Notes: generated from the letters alone by a model not told the origin. DNA of 64,000 nt from Pseudaminobacter soli (ex Li et al. 2025) (GCF_029892515.1 NZ_JARXVF010000003.1:62001-126000); one strand, 5' to 3'; positions 47,654 to 57,767 are shown, counted from the first letter of the stretch. A program made the numbers and translations.

Positions 47654-48151
47654 GGGATCCCCCTCCGGTCGCTGCTGCATCTTCCGAGCATCCATGTGAC
47701 CAAGCCGGGGGCGTGCTTGTCAACGGATCGGCACAGCCTTCTAGCTGTCGTGGATGACATTTCGACGTCGCGCCCCGAATGGCGCGGTCCGGCAGCGGAT
47801 ATGCCGGGGGCCTCGTTCAGCTGGCAATGGTGCTGGCGCGGTTTCCACAATTTTCAGTGGTATGGGCCGGTTTTCCCGCTGTTGCAGCGCTGAACCCCTT
47901 ACCTGGCCTCACGTTGCAGCCGATCTGGCGCTGCCTCTTTGCCGGAGGCCGTAATATCTTGTGATGCTGCGGAAGATTTCTCCCGATTCCGCGACGCACT
48001 ACTACTTTTGCGTCAACATTGTCGCTTTCGCGCGAACCGTCCCCCACCCAAAATTGCAAATTTCCTCTTGCGTTTGTCTCGCAGTCCTTTTGATATCGAT
48101 GGCCGGACGGAACACTAATCGGCGAAAAGCCAATAACAATGGGAGAACGAT
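47654..48151. other. Divergent non-coding region between A2M and peptide importer
   Basis: About 500 bp without a convincing gene; short frames in it lack ribosome sites. It contains the promoter proposed at 48068-48096 and presumably the A2M-pbpC promoter on the other strand, for which I see no clear -35/-10 pair. Confidence 0.5.
48068..48096 (+). promoter_or_regulatory. Probable promoter of the peptide-importer operon
   Basis: TTGCGT (48068-48073) and TGATAT (48091-48096) are separated by 17 bp, in a locally AT-rich zone 56 bp before the start codon of the binding protein. Confidence 0.5.
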
Positions 48152-49810
48152 ATGACATTCTATAAGAGCAACGGCGATCGTGTGCCCGATCACATTCGCA
48201 AGCTCGCCGAGAGCGCGAAGTCGGGCAACGAGGTCGATCGTCGCGAATTCCTGGCGCTGGCCAGCGTCTTCGGTGCTTCCACGGCCATGGCATACGGCAT
48301 GATCGGGCTTGCCGCGCCGACGCCGGCGCGCGCCGAAGAGCAGCCCAAGACAGGCGGCGTCCTCAAGGTGGCGATGTCCATCAAAGACCCGAAGGACCCG
48401 CGCACGGCCGACTGGTCGGAAATTTCCAATGCCGAGCGCCAGGCGCTCGAGCCGCTGGTGAAGTATACGCGCCAGTACACCTTCGAGCCCTACCTGCTGC
48501 AGAGCTGGGACATCAATGACGACGCGACCGAATACACGCTGCATGTGCGGCCGGGCGTCGAATGGAACAACGGCGACAAGTTCACGGCCGACGACGTGAT
48601 CTACAATCTTCAGCGCTGGGCCGACAAGAGCGCCGAGGGCAATTCGATGCCCGGCCGCCTGGGCACCCTGGTCGACGAAAAGACCGGCAAGCTGGACATG
48701 AGTGCCGTCACCAAGGTCGACGACATGACCATCAAGCTGAAGCTGGGCAAGCCGGACATCGCGCTCATTCCCAACATGTGCGACTACCCGGGCCTGATCG
48801 TCCACAAGACGTTTGACGAGAAGGGCGCCAACTTCAAGAACTGCCCGATCGGCACCGGCCCGTTCGAGCTGGTCTCCTACGACGTCGGCCAGAAGGTCGT
48901 CTACAAGCGCCGCGGGACCGGCAAGTGGTGGCAGGGCGACGTCTATCTCGACGGCGTCGAGTTCATCGACTACGGCACCGATCCGGCGGCGACGGTCGCG
49001 GCCTTCGAGTCCGGCGAAGTGCACACCAACCACGAGACCACTGCCGATTACGTCAAGATTCTCGAAGGCGTCGGCGCCCCGGTCTCGGAAGTCGTCACCT
49101 CGGCCACCGTCGTTTCGCGCTTCAACGTCAACAACAAGCCCTATGACAACCAGAAGGTTCGTCAGGCGCTGTGCCTGGCCGTCGACAATGCGACGGTGCT
49201 GCAGCTCGGCTACGGCAATGCCGGCACGGTGGGCGAAAACCACCATGTCTGCCCGATCCATCCGGAATATGTCGAGCTGCCAAAGGTCCAGCGCGATCCG
49301 GCCAAGGCCATGACGATGCTGAAGGAAGCCGGCGTGGCCGACTTCGAGCACGAGCTGATCAGCAACGACGAGGACTACCACAAGAACACCACCGACGCGA
49401 TCGCCGCCCAGCTTCGCGAAGCTGGCATTAAGGTGAAGCGCACGGTGCTGCCGAGCTCGACCTTCTGGAATGACTGGACCAAGTACCCGTTCTCGGAAAC
49501 CAACTGGAACATGCGCCCGCTGGGCATCCAGGTGGTCGCGATCGCCTATCGCTCGGGCGAAGCCTGGAACGAGACCGGCTACGCCAATCCGGAGTTCGAC
49601 AAGAAGGTCAACGAGGCGCTCGGCATCGCCGATGCAGAGAAGCGCAAGGTGGTGATGAAGGACATCGAGCAGATCCTGCAAGACTCGGGCATCATGATCC
49701 AGCCCTACTGGCGCAAGCTCTACATCAACATCAAGCCCGAGGTTAAAAACCACGGCATGCACCCGACCTACGAGGCTGATTTCGGTAAGGTCTGGCTCGA
49801 TCAGGCGTGA
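48152..49810 (+). CDS. Tat-exported solute-binding protein, peptide/nickel (SBP family 5)
   Basis: A 552-residue protein. Its leader has DRREFLAL followed by a moderately hydrophobic core and ARAEEQ, matching a twin-arginine signal with an unusually long n-region (about 28 residues). The mature part has [49 protein letters not shown], the signature of DppA/OppA proteins (split here: [20 protein letters not shown]). It binds peptides or another bulky solute in the periplasm. Export folded via Tat is less common for this family. Gene order matches Dpp/Opp/Yej operons. Confidence 0.9.
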   Translation: MTFYKSNGDRVPDHIRKLAESAKSGNEVDRREFLALASVFGASTAMAYGMIGLAAPTPARAEEQPKTGGVLKVAMSIKDPKDPRTADWSEISNAERQALEPLVKYTRQYTFEPYLLQSWDINDDATEYTLHVRPGVEWNNGDKFTADDVIYNLQRWADKSAEGNSMPGRLGTLVDEKTGKLDMSAVTKVDDMTIKLKLGKPDIALIPNMCDYPGLIVHKTFDEKGANFKNCPIGTGPFELVSYDVGQKVVYKRRGTGKWWQGDVYLDGVEFIDYGTDPAATVAAFESGEVHTNHETTADYVKILEGVGAPVSEVVTSATVVSRFNVNNKPYDNQKVRQALCLAVDNATVLQLGYGNAGTVGENHHVCPIHPEYVELPKVQRDPAKAMTMLKEAGVADFEHELISNDEDYHKNTTDAIAAQLREAGIKVKRTVLPSSTFWNDWTKYPFSETNWNMRPLGIQVVAIAYRSGEAWNETGYANPEFDKKVNEALGIADAEKRKVVMKDIEQILQDSGIMIQPYWRKLYINIKPEVKNHGMHPTYEADFGKVWLDQA

Positions 49811-49825
49811 TCGACCGGTTGTCGA

Positions 49826-49850
49826 GGGGAGGGGCGATAAGCCCCTCTCC
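49826..49850 (+). other. Hairpin between binding protein and permease
   Basis: GGGGAGGGGC and GCCCCTCTCC pair over 10 bp (one G-U) with a GATAA loop, 16 bp past the binding-protein stop. Together with the 166-bp gap this probably keeps binding-protein mRNA in excess. Confidence 0.55.
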
Positions 49851-49976
49851 ATTGCTCCTCACATGCCCGGAACTGCGGAAGTCGACTTGAAATGCGGCGG
49901 ACGCGACGTGCCGGCATGTGCAAAAGAATCATGGGTTGAACGCATCTGACCCCAACCCCACCGGCAGGGGGCTGAA

Positions 49977-51011
49977 ATGTTATCTTTCGTTGTAAGGCGT
50001 CTGGGCACGATGGCATTGACGATGCTGTGCCTGACCTTGGTCGTGTTTTTTCTCGTCAATCTCGAGCCGAACCTGAAGAAGCTGGCGATCAGCCAGACCG
50101 AGATGCACACTTCGGCCGAACAGCTCGAGAGCTGGCTGGTGAAGCATGGCTATCGGCAGAATTTCTTCGCGCGCTACGGACAGTGGCTGGGCGTCCTGCC
50201 CAAGGAGCCGATCATTGATCCGGCGACCGGCAAGGCCTCGCAGCGGTTCACCTTCTGCAACGATCCGGTCGAGAGAACCTATTCCGGCATCCTGCAGGGC
50301 GACTTCGGCTGCTCGACCAAGTTCAAGGCCACGGTTTCCTCAAAACTCTTCCCCGCGCTTGGCGCCACGGGCATCCTGATGTTCTGGGTGCTGGCCACCA
50401 TGGTGCCGATATCGCTTGTGATCGGCATCCTGGCCGGCATGCGCGAGGGCTCGCGCACCGACCGCACGCTTTCTGCGGCGTCGATTGCGACCACCGCGAC
50501 GCCTGAGTATGTGTCGGGCGTCATCTTCACGGTCATATTCGCCTCCTGGCTCGGCTGGCTGAACGGCTCGGCCGCCTCGGCCAGCCAGGGCGTGAGCTTC
50601 TACAATTTCACGCTGCCGGTGATGACTCTGGCGATCTACGGCATCGGCTATATCGCGCGCATGACGCGGGCCTCGATGGTCGAGGTGATGACCCAGCAAT
50701 ATATCCGTACGGCACGGCTCAAGGGGCTCAGCTTCGGTGGCGTGGTGGTCAAGCACGCGCTGCGCAATGCGCTGATCGCGCCTTTCACCGTCATCATGCT
50801 TCAGTTTCCGTGGCTGCTGACGGGCGTGGTCATCGTCGAGGTGATGTTCCGCTACCAGGGGTTCGGCTACACGCTGGTCGAGGCGGCCGGCAACAACGAC
50901 ATCGACCTGCTGCTCGGCTGCTCGCTGGTGTCGGTGTTCATCGTACTGATCACCCAGCTCATCTCGGACGTAGGCTACGCTTATCTCAATCCACGCATCA
51001 GGGTGCAGTAG
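49977..51011 (+). CDS. Peptide-type ABC transporter permease (DppB/OppB-like)
   Basis: A 344-residue permease. It has an N-terminal helix (MLSFVVRRLGTMALTMLCLTLVVFFLV), a large periplasmic loop of about 100 residues (38-135) that is longer than in E. coli DppB, and then five helices. RTARLKGLSFGGVVVKHALRNALI is the cytoplasmic EAA-type loop. It pairs with the next permease, which starts 9 bp later. Confidence 0.9.
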   Translation: MLSFVVRRLGTMALTMLCLTLVVFFLVNLEPNLKKLAISQTEMHTSAEQLESWLVKHGYRQNFFARYGQWLGVLPKEPIIDPATGKASQRFTFCNDPVERTYSGILQGDFGCSTKFKATVSSKLFPALGATGILMFWVLATMVPISLVIGILAGMREGSRTDRTLSAASIATTATPEYVSGVIFTVIFASWLGWLNGSAASASQGVSFYNFTLPVMTLAIYGIGYIARMTRASMVEVMTQQYIRTARLKGLSFGGVVVKHALRNALIAPFTVIMLQFPWLLTGVVIVEVMFRYQGFGYTLVEAAGNNDIDLLLGCSLVSVFIVLITQLISDVGYAYLNPRIRVQ

Positions 51012-51020
51012 GAGGCGAGG

Positions 51021-52178
51021 ATGCAGCTAGAATTCATCAGCGGGTTCCAGATTTTCCTCGGCGTACTGGCGCGTTTCTGGCCGGTATGGGCGGCGCTGGT
51101 CGTCGTCCTCGGCGCGAGCTTCATTTATAAGAAGAAGCTTGGCCTCTACGGCCAGCTCTTCGACAGCGGCGTCGGCATAACGGGTGTCACAATTTGCCTG
51201 TTCTGGCTGTTCACGGCCATCTTCGCCTCGACAATTGCGCCCTTCGATCCGCTGGGGCAGATCCCGGCGATGAAGGATGCATTGCCGGGTGCCATCGAGC
51301 CCGCATCGCATGGCGTCTATCTCTTCGGCGGCGACAAGCTCGCCCGCGATATCTTCTCGCGCATGGTATATGGCAGCCAGATCGTACTGATCATCGCGCC
51401 CGCCGCCACCGGCTTTGCGCTGATGGTGGGCGTAACACTCGGCCTGCCGGCCGGCTATTACGGGGGCAAGATCGACACAGTGCTGTCGTTCCTGGCCAAT
51501 CTGGTGCTCGCCTTCCCAGTGATCCTGCTGTTTTATCTCCTGGTCACGCCGGGCATTATGGACACGCCCATCCCCTATGCCATGGCGGGGCTGTTCTTCC
51601 TGTTCCCGATCATCTTCTTCTGCGTGCTGTTCTGGACGAGGTTCAAGACGCGGCCCGAGCGGCTATATCTGCTCATGGGGCTGACGCTGGTCATCGGCGG
51701 TTGGGTCTATGCCGGGCTCGTCTTCGACGCCGATCCGCTGCGGATCATCCATATCGATCCGAACCAGCTCAACATCTTCGTGGCGGTGGTGTTCGCCTCC
51801 AGCCCCGGCGTGTTTCGTATCGTTCGCGGCCTGGTGATGGACATCAAGACGCGTGACTATGTGGCGGCAGCACAGACCAGGGGCGAAGCGCCCTGGTACA
51901 TCATGCTGTGGGAGATCCTGCCCAATGCGCGCGGGCCGCTGATCGTCGATGCCTGCCTGCGCATCGGCTACACCACCATCCTGCTCGGCACGCTCGGCTA
52001 TTTCGGCCTCGGCCTCGCGCCGGAAAGCCCCGACTGGGGCACGGCGATCAAGGACGCCAGCCGTCTGCTGCGCTCGTTCGTCCATCCGGCACTGCCGCCG
52101 ACGATCGCGCTGATGTCCTTCGTGCTCGGGCTCAACTTGCTCGCCGATTCCCTGCGTGAACAATCGCTGAAAGATTGA
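51021..52178 (+). CDS. Peptide-type ABC transporter permease (DppC/OppC-like)
   Basis: A 385-residue permease, longer than the usual 300 residues. Extra hydrophobic segments around residues 165-240 (GIMDTPIPYAMAGLFFLFPI, LYLLMGLTLVIGGWVYAGL) are inserted in the transmembrane core. GVYLFGGDKLARDIFSRMVYG and YVAAAQTRGEAPWYIMLWEILPNARGPLIV are standard OppC features. The insertion may reflect substrate or partner differences. Confidence 0.88.
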   Translation: MQLEFISGFQIFLGVLARFWPVWAALVVVLGASFIYKKKLGLYGQLFDSGVGITGVTICLFWLFTAIFASTIAPFDPLGQIPAMKDALPGAIEPASHGVYLFGGDKLARDIFSRMVYGSQIVLIIAPAATGFALMVGVTLGLPAGYYGGKIDTVLSFLANLVLAFPVILLFYLLVTPGIMDTPIPYAMAGLFFLFPIIFFCVLFWTRFKTRPERLYLLMGLTLVIGGWVYAGLVFDADPLRIIHIDPNQLNIFVAVVFASSPGVFRIVRGLVMDIKTRDYVAAAQTRGEAPWYIMLWEILPNARGPLIVDACLRIGYTTILLGTLGYFGLGLAPESPDWGTAIKDASRLLRSFVHPALPPTIALMSFVLGLNLLADSLREQSLKD

Positions 52179-52189
52179 TGGAGGGCACC

Positions 52190-54346
52190 ATGAACGAAGC
52201 AGTCAGGCCTCCGGTCGAACCCATCCTGGAGATCGAGAACCTCTCCATCTCCTTCTTTACCCGGCGTGGCGAAATCCCCGCCGTGATGGATTTTTCCTGC
52301 ACCGTCATGCCCGGCGAGGCCATGGGCATCGTCGGCGAGAGCGGTTGCGGCAAGTCCACCGTCTCGCTCGGCGTCATGCGCGACCTCTCCAATGTCGGCA
52401 AGATCGTCGGCGGCCGGATAAAATTCCAGGGCCGCGACATGGGCGAGATGTCGGATGAGGAGTTGCGCAAGATACGCGGCAACAAGATCGCCATGATCTA
52501 CCAGGAGCCGATGGCGAGCCTCAACCCGGCGATGAAGGTCGGCAAGCAGCTCATGGAAGTGCCGCTGATCCACGAGAAGGTCTCGAAGGACGAGGCATAC
52601 CGGCGCTCGCTGGAAATGCTGAAGGCGGTGCGTCTGCCCGACCCCGAGCGGGTGATGAAGTCCTATCCGCACCAGCTGTCCGGCGGTCAGCAGCAGCGCA
52701 TCGTGATCGCCATGGCGCTGCTCTCTAAGCCCGCGCTGCTCTTGCTCGACGAGCCGACTACTGCGCTCGACGTAACCGTCGAGGCGGGCATCGTCGATCT
52801 CATCAAGGGGCTGGGCAAGGAGTTCGGCACGTCGATGATCTTCGTGTCGCACAATCTGGGCCTGATCCTGGAGACCTGCGACCGCATCACGGTGATGTAT
52901 TCGGGGGAGGCGGTGGAGACCGGCAAGGTCAAGGACGTGTTCGACCGCATGCGCCATCCCTATACGCAAGGCCTGTTCCGTTCGATCCCGCTGCCGGGCG
53001 CCGACAAGAACTCGCGGCCGCTTATCGCCATTCCCGGCCAGTTGCCGCTGCCGCACGAGCGGCCCAAGGGCTGCAATTTTGGCCCGCGTTGCCACCACTT
53101 CGTCGAGGGCGTCTGCAACGCCGCCGAAATCCCCATGGTCGCGGTGGATGGCCGCGAGGGTCATTTCAGCCGCTGCGTGCGCATCAACGAGATCGACTGG
53201 GCGGCGGTGCCGGAAGGCGCGAAGACCGACAAGGAGCCGGTCAAGCCCGGCGCGCCGGTGCTAAAGATCGACGAGCTCAAGAAATACTACAATGTCTCCG
53301 CCAATGAGGTGTTTGGCGGCGGCGAGGGGCGTGTCGTCAAGGCCAATGAGGCGATCAGCTTCGAGGCGCGCGAGTCGGAAACGGTCGCCATCGTCGGCGA
53401 GAGCGGCTGTGGCAAGTCCACGCTGGCCAAGGTGCTGCTGGGGCTCGAGACGGCAAGCTCGGGCAAGATCACGCTCACCAATCGCGATATCCAGTCCACC
53501 CCGGTCGAGGAGCGCGACGTCGACACGGTGTCGTCGATCCAGATGGTATTCCAGAACCCGTTCGACACGCTGAACCCCAGCCATTCGGTGGGCTCGCAGA
53601 TCATCCGCACGCTCGAAAAATTCAAGATCGGCAAGAATGTAGCCGAGCGCCGGCAGAAGATGTTCGATCTGCTCGACCTGGTGAAGCTGCCGCGCGCTTT
53701 TGCCGAGCGCATGCCGCGCCAGCTTTCGGGCGGGCAAAAGCAGCGCATCGGCGTGGCGCGCGCCTTTGCCGGCCGCGCCCGCGTGGTGGTGGCCGACGAG
53801 CCGGTCTCGGCGCTGGACGTGTCCGTCCAGGCGGCGGTCACCGAGCTTTTGATGGACATCCAGCGCGAGTCCAAGACCACGATGCTGTTCATCAGCCACG
53901 ACCTTTCGGTGGTGCGCTACATCGCCGACCGCGTCGTGGTGATGTATCTCGGCCATATCGTGGAGCAGGGCACGACCGACCAGATCTTCTCGCCGCCCTA
54001 TCACCCCTATACCGAGGCGCTGCTTTCGGCGATCCCGATCGCCGATACGAGCGTGGTCAAGAAGCGCATCGTTTTGGACGGCGAAATCCCCTCGGCGATG
54101 AACCCGCCCACGGGCTGCCCATTCCAGACCCGCTGCCGCTACAAGCACCTTGTGCCCGACAATCTCTGCGAGACCAAGGTGCCGCCGCTCAAGGATCTCG
54201 GCGATGGCCATAAGAGCCTGTGCTGGCTGTCGAATGAAGTGCTGGCGAAGATGGAGCCGGTGATCAGCTTCGACAAGGAGAACTCCGGGAGCAATGCGGC
54301 AGGGGGCACTTCGCCGGCGGCAGACAACGAAGGCACTGCCGCCTGA
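52190..54346 (+). CDS. Fused double ATPase of peptide importer (DppD-DppF fusion)
   Basis: ATG 52190 with GGAGGGCACC upstream gives 718 residues holding two ABC ATPase domains. Each has a Walker A of the form GESGCGKST (near residues 45 and 405), a signature (LSGGQQQRIVIAMAL and LSGGQKQRIGVARAF) and an oligopeptide-type C-terminal extension with cysteines (CNFGPRCHHFVEGVC; CPFQTRCRYKHLVPDNLC). These cysteines can bind an iron-sulfur cluster in Opp-type ATPases. It supplies both ATP sites for one transporter, as in YejF. Confidence 0.92.
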   Translation: MNEAVRPPVEPILEIENLSISFFTRRGEIPAVMDFSCTVMPGEAMGIVGESGCGKSTVSLGVMRDLSNVGKIVGGRIKFQGRDMGEMSDEELRKIRGNKIAMIYQEPMASLNPAMKVGKQLMEVPLIHEKVSKDEAYRRSLEMLKAVRLPDPERVMKSYPHQLSGGQQQRIVIAMALLSKPALLLLDEPTTALDVTVEAGIVDLIKGLGKEFGTSMIFVSHNLGLILETCDRITVMYSGEAVETGKVKDVFDRMRHPYTQGLFRSIPLPGADKNSRPLIAIPGQLPLPHERPKGCNFGPRCHHFVEGVCNAAEIPMVAVDGREGHFSRCVRINEIDWAAVPEGAKTDKEPVKPGAPVLKIDELKKYYNVSANEVFGGGEGRVVKANEAISFEARESETVAIVGESGCGKSTLAKVLLGLETASSGKITLTNRDIQSTPVEERDVDTVSSIQMVFQNPFDTLNPSHSVGSQIIRTLEKFKIGKNVAERRQKMFDLLDLVKLPRAFAERMPRQLSGGQKQRIGVARAFAGRARVVVADEPVSALDVSVQAAVTELLMDIQRESKTTMLFISHDLSVVRYIADRVVVMYLGHIVEQGTTDQIFSPPYHPYTEALLSAIPIADTSVVKKRIVLDGEIPSAMNPPTGCPFQTRCRYKHLVPDNLCETKVPPLKDLGDGHKSLCWLSNEVLAKMEPVISFDKENSGSNAAGGTSPAADNEGTAA

Positions 54347-54494
54347 CGGTGCGTGGCTATCGGGTACTGGGGCTTGCTTGACCGCGCCGTTCTCGGGGCG
54401 TAGGTCTGCCGTGCGTGTCGGTCAAGCATGGCAATTGCCGGCAAGCGCACTATCTAGGTGAGGGGCGTTGCGACGGCCCTTCAGGCAGTATCGG

Positions 54495-54806
54495 ATGCCC
54501 AAAGTGTCTATCTCCCGCAACATCAAAAGCCTCTTGCTCGCAGCCCTTGCGGTCGTGGCTATGTCGGGCGCTTCGCAGGCCGTCGAGCTGCGACAGCCGG
54601 TCAGAAACAACGGTATTGGCGTCACCAATCAGCAGTTGCTGAACCAGTTGCAGACGCAGCAGAACGAGCAGATGCGGCAGAACTATCAGCAGCAGCAGCA
54701 GTTCTATCGGGAATTCGATCGCCCGCGCGTTGCGCCGCAGCAGATGGATATTCCCACCATGCGGCCGAACTGCGTGGTGACCGGCTACCCGCCCGGCTGC
54801 CACTAA
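54495..54806 (+). CDS. Small secreted glutamine-rich protein
   Basis: ATG 54495 gives 103 residues with a signal peptide (IKSLLLAALAVVAMSGASQA). The mature stretch is glutamine/asparagine-rich (NQQLLNQLQTQQNEQMRQNY, then QQQQQFYREF) and ends in CVVTGYPPGC, two cysteines likely to form a disulfide. A longer in-frame start at 54468 would spoil the signal peptide. No family is recognised. It is not obviously linked to the peptide importer upstream or pyrimidine genes downstream. Confidence 0.6.
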   Translation: MPKVSISRNIKSLLLAALAVVAMSGASQAVELRQPVRNNGIGVTNQQLLNQLQTQQNEQMRQNYQQQQQFYREFDRPRVAPQQMDIPTMRPNCVVTGYPPGCH

Positions 54807-54904
54807 GCCTGCTAACTTACTCCTGTTTCTGACGCCGTCGGACTGCGCGTCGTCAGGCGCCGATAGTGCGTCGTCTCCGGCGGATCTACAGGCAGTTCCA
54901 TAGT

Positions 54905-54931
54905 AAAACATGATATTTATTGTCATGTTTT
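54905..54931. repeat. AT-rich inverted repeat
   Basis: AAAACATGA and TCATGTTTT pair perfectly around TATTTATTG in a very AT-rich patch between the small secreted protein and preT. It may be a regulator site for preTA or a weak terminator for the upstream gene. Confidence 0.45.
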
Positions 54932-54963
54932 TATCGTGTCAGTTCAATCGTTTAGTGCGAAAA

Positions 54964-54979
54964 TTGACCAATTGATAAA
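54964..54979. promoter_or_regulatory. RutR-like operator upstream of preT
   Basis: TTGACCA-AT-TGATAAA matches the E. coli RutR consensus TTGACCA-N2-TGGTCAA at 12 of 14 fixed positions, with a perfect left half-site. It lies 51 bp before preT and contains a possible -35 box (TTGACC). rutR is in the window at 61098-61739. Confidence 0.55.
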
Positions 54980-55029
54980 AAAATAAACTGTGCTAGCCTT
55001 CCTCAAATCCACAATAATGGGGAACTGAA

Positions 55030-56394
55030 ATGGCCGAAGGTCAGTTCAAGGAAGGCATAGCCGCCGGAAGGCTTGCCGCCGCACAGTATGCGGAGAATTT
55101 TTCCGACCTGCATCCGCCGCTGGACCATCACGAAGCCTTGGTCGAGGCGGATCGCTGCTACTTCTGCTACGACGCGCCCTGCATGCAGGCCTGCCCGACC
55201 TCCATCGACATTCCGATGTTCATCCGGCAGATCGCCACGGGCAATCCACTCGGTTCGGCCAAGACGATCTTCGACCAGAACATTTTGGGCGGCATGTGCG
55301 CTCGCGTCTGCCCCACAGAGACGCTGTGCGAAGAGGTCTGCGTGCGTGAAACTGCCGAAGGCAAGCCGGTGCAGATCGGCCGCCTGCAGCGCTACTCCAC
55401 CGACATCGCGATGGAAGAGGGCAAGCAGTTTTACAGCCGCGCCGAGCCGACCGGCCGCAAGATCGCCGTGGTCGGCGCAGGCCCCGCTGGCCTTGCCGCC
55501 GCGCACCGCCTGGCGCGCTATGGCCATGAGGTGACCGTGCTCGAGGCCAGGCCCAAGTCGGGCGGCCTCAACGAATACGGCATCGCCGCCTACAAAAGCA
55601 CCGACGATTTCGCCCAGGCCGAGGTCGACTACGTTACTGCGATTGGCGGCATCACCATCGAGAACGGCAAGGCGATGGGCCGCGATTTCCATCTCGCCGA
55701 CCTCACCGCGAAATATGACGCCGTGTTCCTGGGACTCGGCCTTGGCGGCATCAATGCGCTGCGTGCCGAAGGCGAGGATGCGGCTGGCGTCGAAAACGCC
55801 GTCGAATATATCGCCACGCTGCGCCAGGCGAGCGACCTCGGCGCACTGCCCGTCGGCCGGCGCATCGTCGTCATCGGCGGCGGCATGACGGCCATCGACG
55901 TGGCCGTGCAGTCCAAGCTGCTCGGCGCCGAAGAGGTCACCATCTGCTACCGCCGCGGGCAGGAGCACATGAACGCCTCCATATTCGAGCAGGATCTGGC
56001 GACCGCCAATGGCGTCATCATCCGCCACTGGATGCAGCCCAAGAGCGTCGTCTCCGAAGGGGGCAAGGTGGTGGGCATCGAGCTCGAATACACCGCGCTG
56101 AAGGGCGACAAGCTCACCGGCACCGGTGAGATCGTGCGGTTGGCTGCCGACCAGGTGTTCAAGGCAATCGGCCAGGCCTTTGAGCCGTCGTCGGTGAACG
56201 GCTCCGGCGCGAGCCTTGCCATGGAAGGCGGGCGCATTGTCGTGGACGAGCAGGGCCGCACGTCGCTGTCCAAGGTCTGGGCCGGCGGCGACTGCATCCT
56301 CGGCGGCGACGACCTCACCGTTTCGGCCGTCGCGCAGGGTCGCGATGCCGCCGAAAGCATTCACAAGTCACTGACCGCGAACGGGAGGGCGTGA
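55030..56394 (+). CDS. preT: NAD-dependent dihydropyrimidine dehydrogenase, PreT subunit
   Basis: The 454-residue flavin/iron-sulfur subunit passes electrons between NAD(H) and PreA in the first step of reductive uracil/thymine breakdown. An N-terminal cysteine-rich domain (CYFCYDAPCMQACPTSIDIP near 41-60; ARVCPTETLCEEVC) binds Fe-S clusters. The FAD site is AVVGAGPAGLAAAHRLARYGH and the NAD site VVIGGGMTAIDVAVQ. It resembles the N-terminal half of mammalian DPD. The stop overlaps the preA start region. Confidence 0.93.
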   Translation: MAEGQFKEGIAAGRLAAAQYAENFSDLHPPLDHHEALVEADRCYFCYDAPCMQACPTSIDIPMFIRQIATGNPLGSAKTIFDQNILGGMCARVCPTETLCEEVCVRETAEGKPVQIGRLQRYSTDIAMEEGKQFYSRAEPTGRKIAVVGAGPAGLAAAHRLARYGHEVTVLEARPKSGGLNEYGIAAYKSTDDFAQAEVDYVTAIGGITIENGKAMGRDFHLADLTAKYDAVFLGLGLGGINALRAEGEDAAGVENAVEYIATLRQASDLGALPVGRRIVVIGGGMTAIDVAVQSKLLGAEEVTICYRRGQEHMNASIFEQDLATANGVIIRHWMQPKSVVSEGGKVVGIELEYTALKGDKLTGTGEIVRLAADQVFKAIGQAFEPSSVNGSGASLAMEGGRIVVDEQGRTSLSKVWAGGDCILGGDDLTVSAVAQGRDAAESIHKSLTANGRA

Positions 56395-56396
56395 GC

Positions 56397-57710
56397 ATGG
56401 CTGATATCCGCAACAACTTCATCGGCATCAAGTCGCCCAATCCGTTCTGGCTGGCTTCCGCGCCGCCCACCGACAAGGCCTACAATGTCGAGCGCGCCTT
56501 CAAGGCGGGCTGGGGCGGCGTGGTCTGGAAGACGCTGGGCGAGGAGGGCCCGCCGGTCGTCAACGTCAACGGCCCGCGCTACGGCGCGATCTGGGGCGCT
56601 GATCGCCGCCTGCTCGGTCTCAACAACATCGAGCTGATCACCGACCGCGACCTGCAGACCAATCTGCGCGAGATGAAGCAGGTGAAGATGAACTGGCCGG
56701 ATCGGGCGCTCATCGCCTCGATCATGGTGCCCTGCGTGGAGGAGAGCTGGAAGGCGATCCTGCCGCTGGTGGAAGAGACCGGTGCTGACGGCATCGAGCT
56801 GAACTTCGGCTGCCCGCACGGCATGAGCGAGCGCGGCATGGGCTCGGCGGTCGGCCAGGTGCCGGAATATATCGAGATGGTTGTGCGCTGGTGCAAGCAG
56901 TACACGCGCATGCCGGTCATCACCAAGCTGACGCCCAACATCACCGACATCCGCAAGCCGGCGCGTGCGGCACATGCCGGCGGCACGGACGCGGTGTCGC
57001 TGATCAACACGATCAACTCCATCACCGCGGTCGATCTCGACAGCTTCTCGCCCGAGCCTTCCATCGACGGCAAGGGCAGCCATGGCGGCTATTGCGGCCC
57101 GGCGGTCAAGCCGATCGCGCTCAACATGGTGGCGGAGATCGCCCGCGATGCTGAAACGCGCGGCTTGCCGATCTCCGGCATTGGTGGCATCACCACCTGG
57201 CGCGACGCGGCTGAGTTCATGGCACTCGGCGCCGGCAATGTGCAGGTTTGCACGGCGGCCATGACCTATGGCTTCAAGATCGTGCAGGAGATGATCGCCG
57301 GCCTTGAGAACTGGATGGACGAAAAGGGCCACAAGACCCTCGACGACATCATCGGGCGTGCCACGCCTAACGTCACCGACTGGCAGTATCTCAACCTCAA
57401 CTACATCGCCAAGGCGAATATCGACCAGGACGCCTGCATCAAGTGCGGCCGCTGCCACATCGCCTGCGAGGATACCTCGCACCAGGCGATCACCAGCATG
57501 GTCGACGGCGTGCGCCACTTCGAGGTGATCGACGAAGAGTGCGTGGGCTGCAACCTCTGCGTCAATGTCTGCCCGGTTGAAGGCTGCATCACCATGGAGC
57601 CGCTGGCTGTGGGTGCGCTCGACAAGCGCACGGGCAAGACCGTGTCGCCCGACTACGCCAACTGGACCACGCATCCGAACAATCCAATGGCCCGACAGGC
57701 CGCGGAATAA
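56397..57710 (+). CDS. preA: NAD-dependent dihydropyrimidine dehydrogenase, PreA subunit
   Basis: ATG 56397 (GGGAGG 8 bp upstream; GTG 56391 is an alternative) gives 437 residues. An FMN-binding dihydroorotate-dehydrogenase-type barrel (NFGCPHGMSERGMGSAVGQ, TKLTPNITDI, SGIGGITTWRDAAEF) reduces uracil or thymine. Two C-terminal 4Fe-4S motifs follow: CIKCGRCHIAC and CVGCNLCVNVCPVEGC. It works as a complex with PreT and is followed by a terminator. Confidence 0.95.
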   Translation: MADIRNNFIGIKSPNPFWLASAPPTDKAYNVERAFKAGWGGVVWKTLGEEGPPVVNVNGPRYGAIWGADRRLLGLNNIELITDRDLQTNLREMKQVKMNWPDRALIASIMVPCVEESWKAILPLVEETGADGIELNFGCPHGMSERGMGSAVGQVPEYIEMVVRWCKQYTRMPVITKLTPNITDIRKPARAAHAGGTDAVSLINTINSITAVDLDSFSPEPSIDGKGSHGGYCGPAVKPIALNMVAEIARDAETRGLPISGIGGITTWRDAAEFMALGAGNVQVCTAAMTYGFKIVQEMIAGLENWMDEKGHKTLDDIIGRATPNVTDWQYLNLNYIAKANIDQDACIKCGRCHIACEDTSHQAITSMVDGVRHFEVIDEECVGCNLCVNVCPVEGCITMEPLAVGALDKRTGKTVSPDYANWTTHPNNPMARQAAE

Positions 57711-57767
57711 GGTTCCTCCTGGCCAGGCGGGGTCCCGAAAGGGGCTCTGCTTGGCTGTCTTCTGAAG

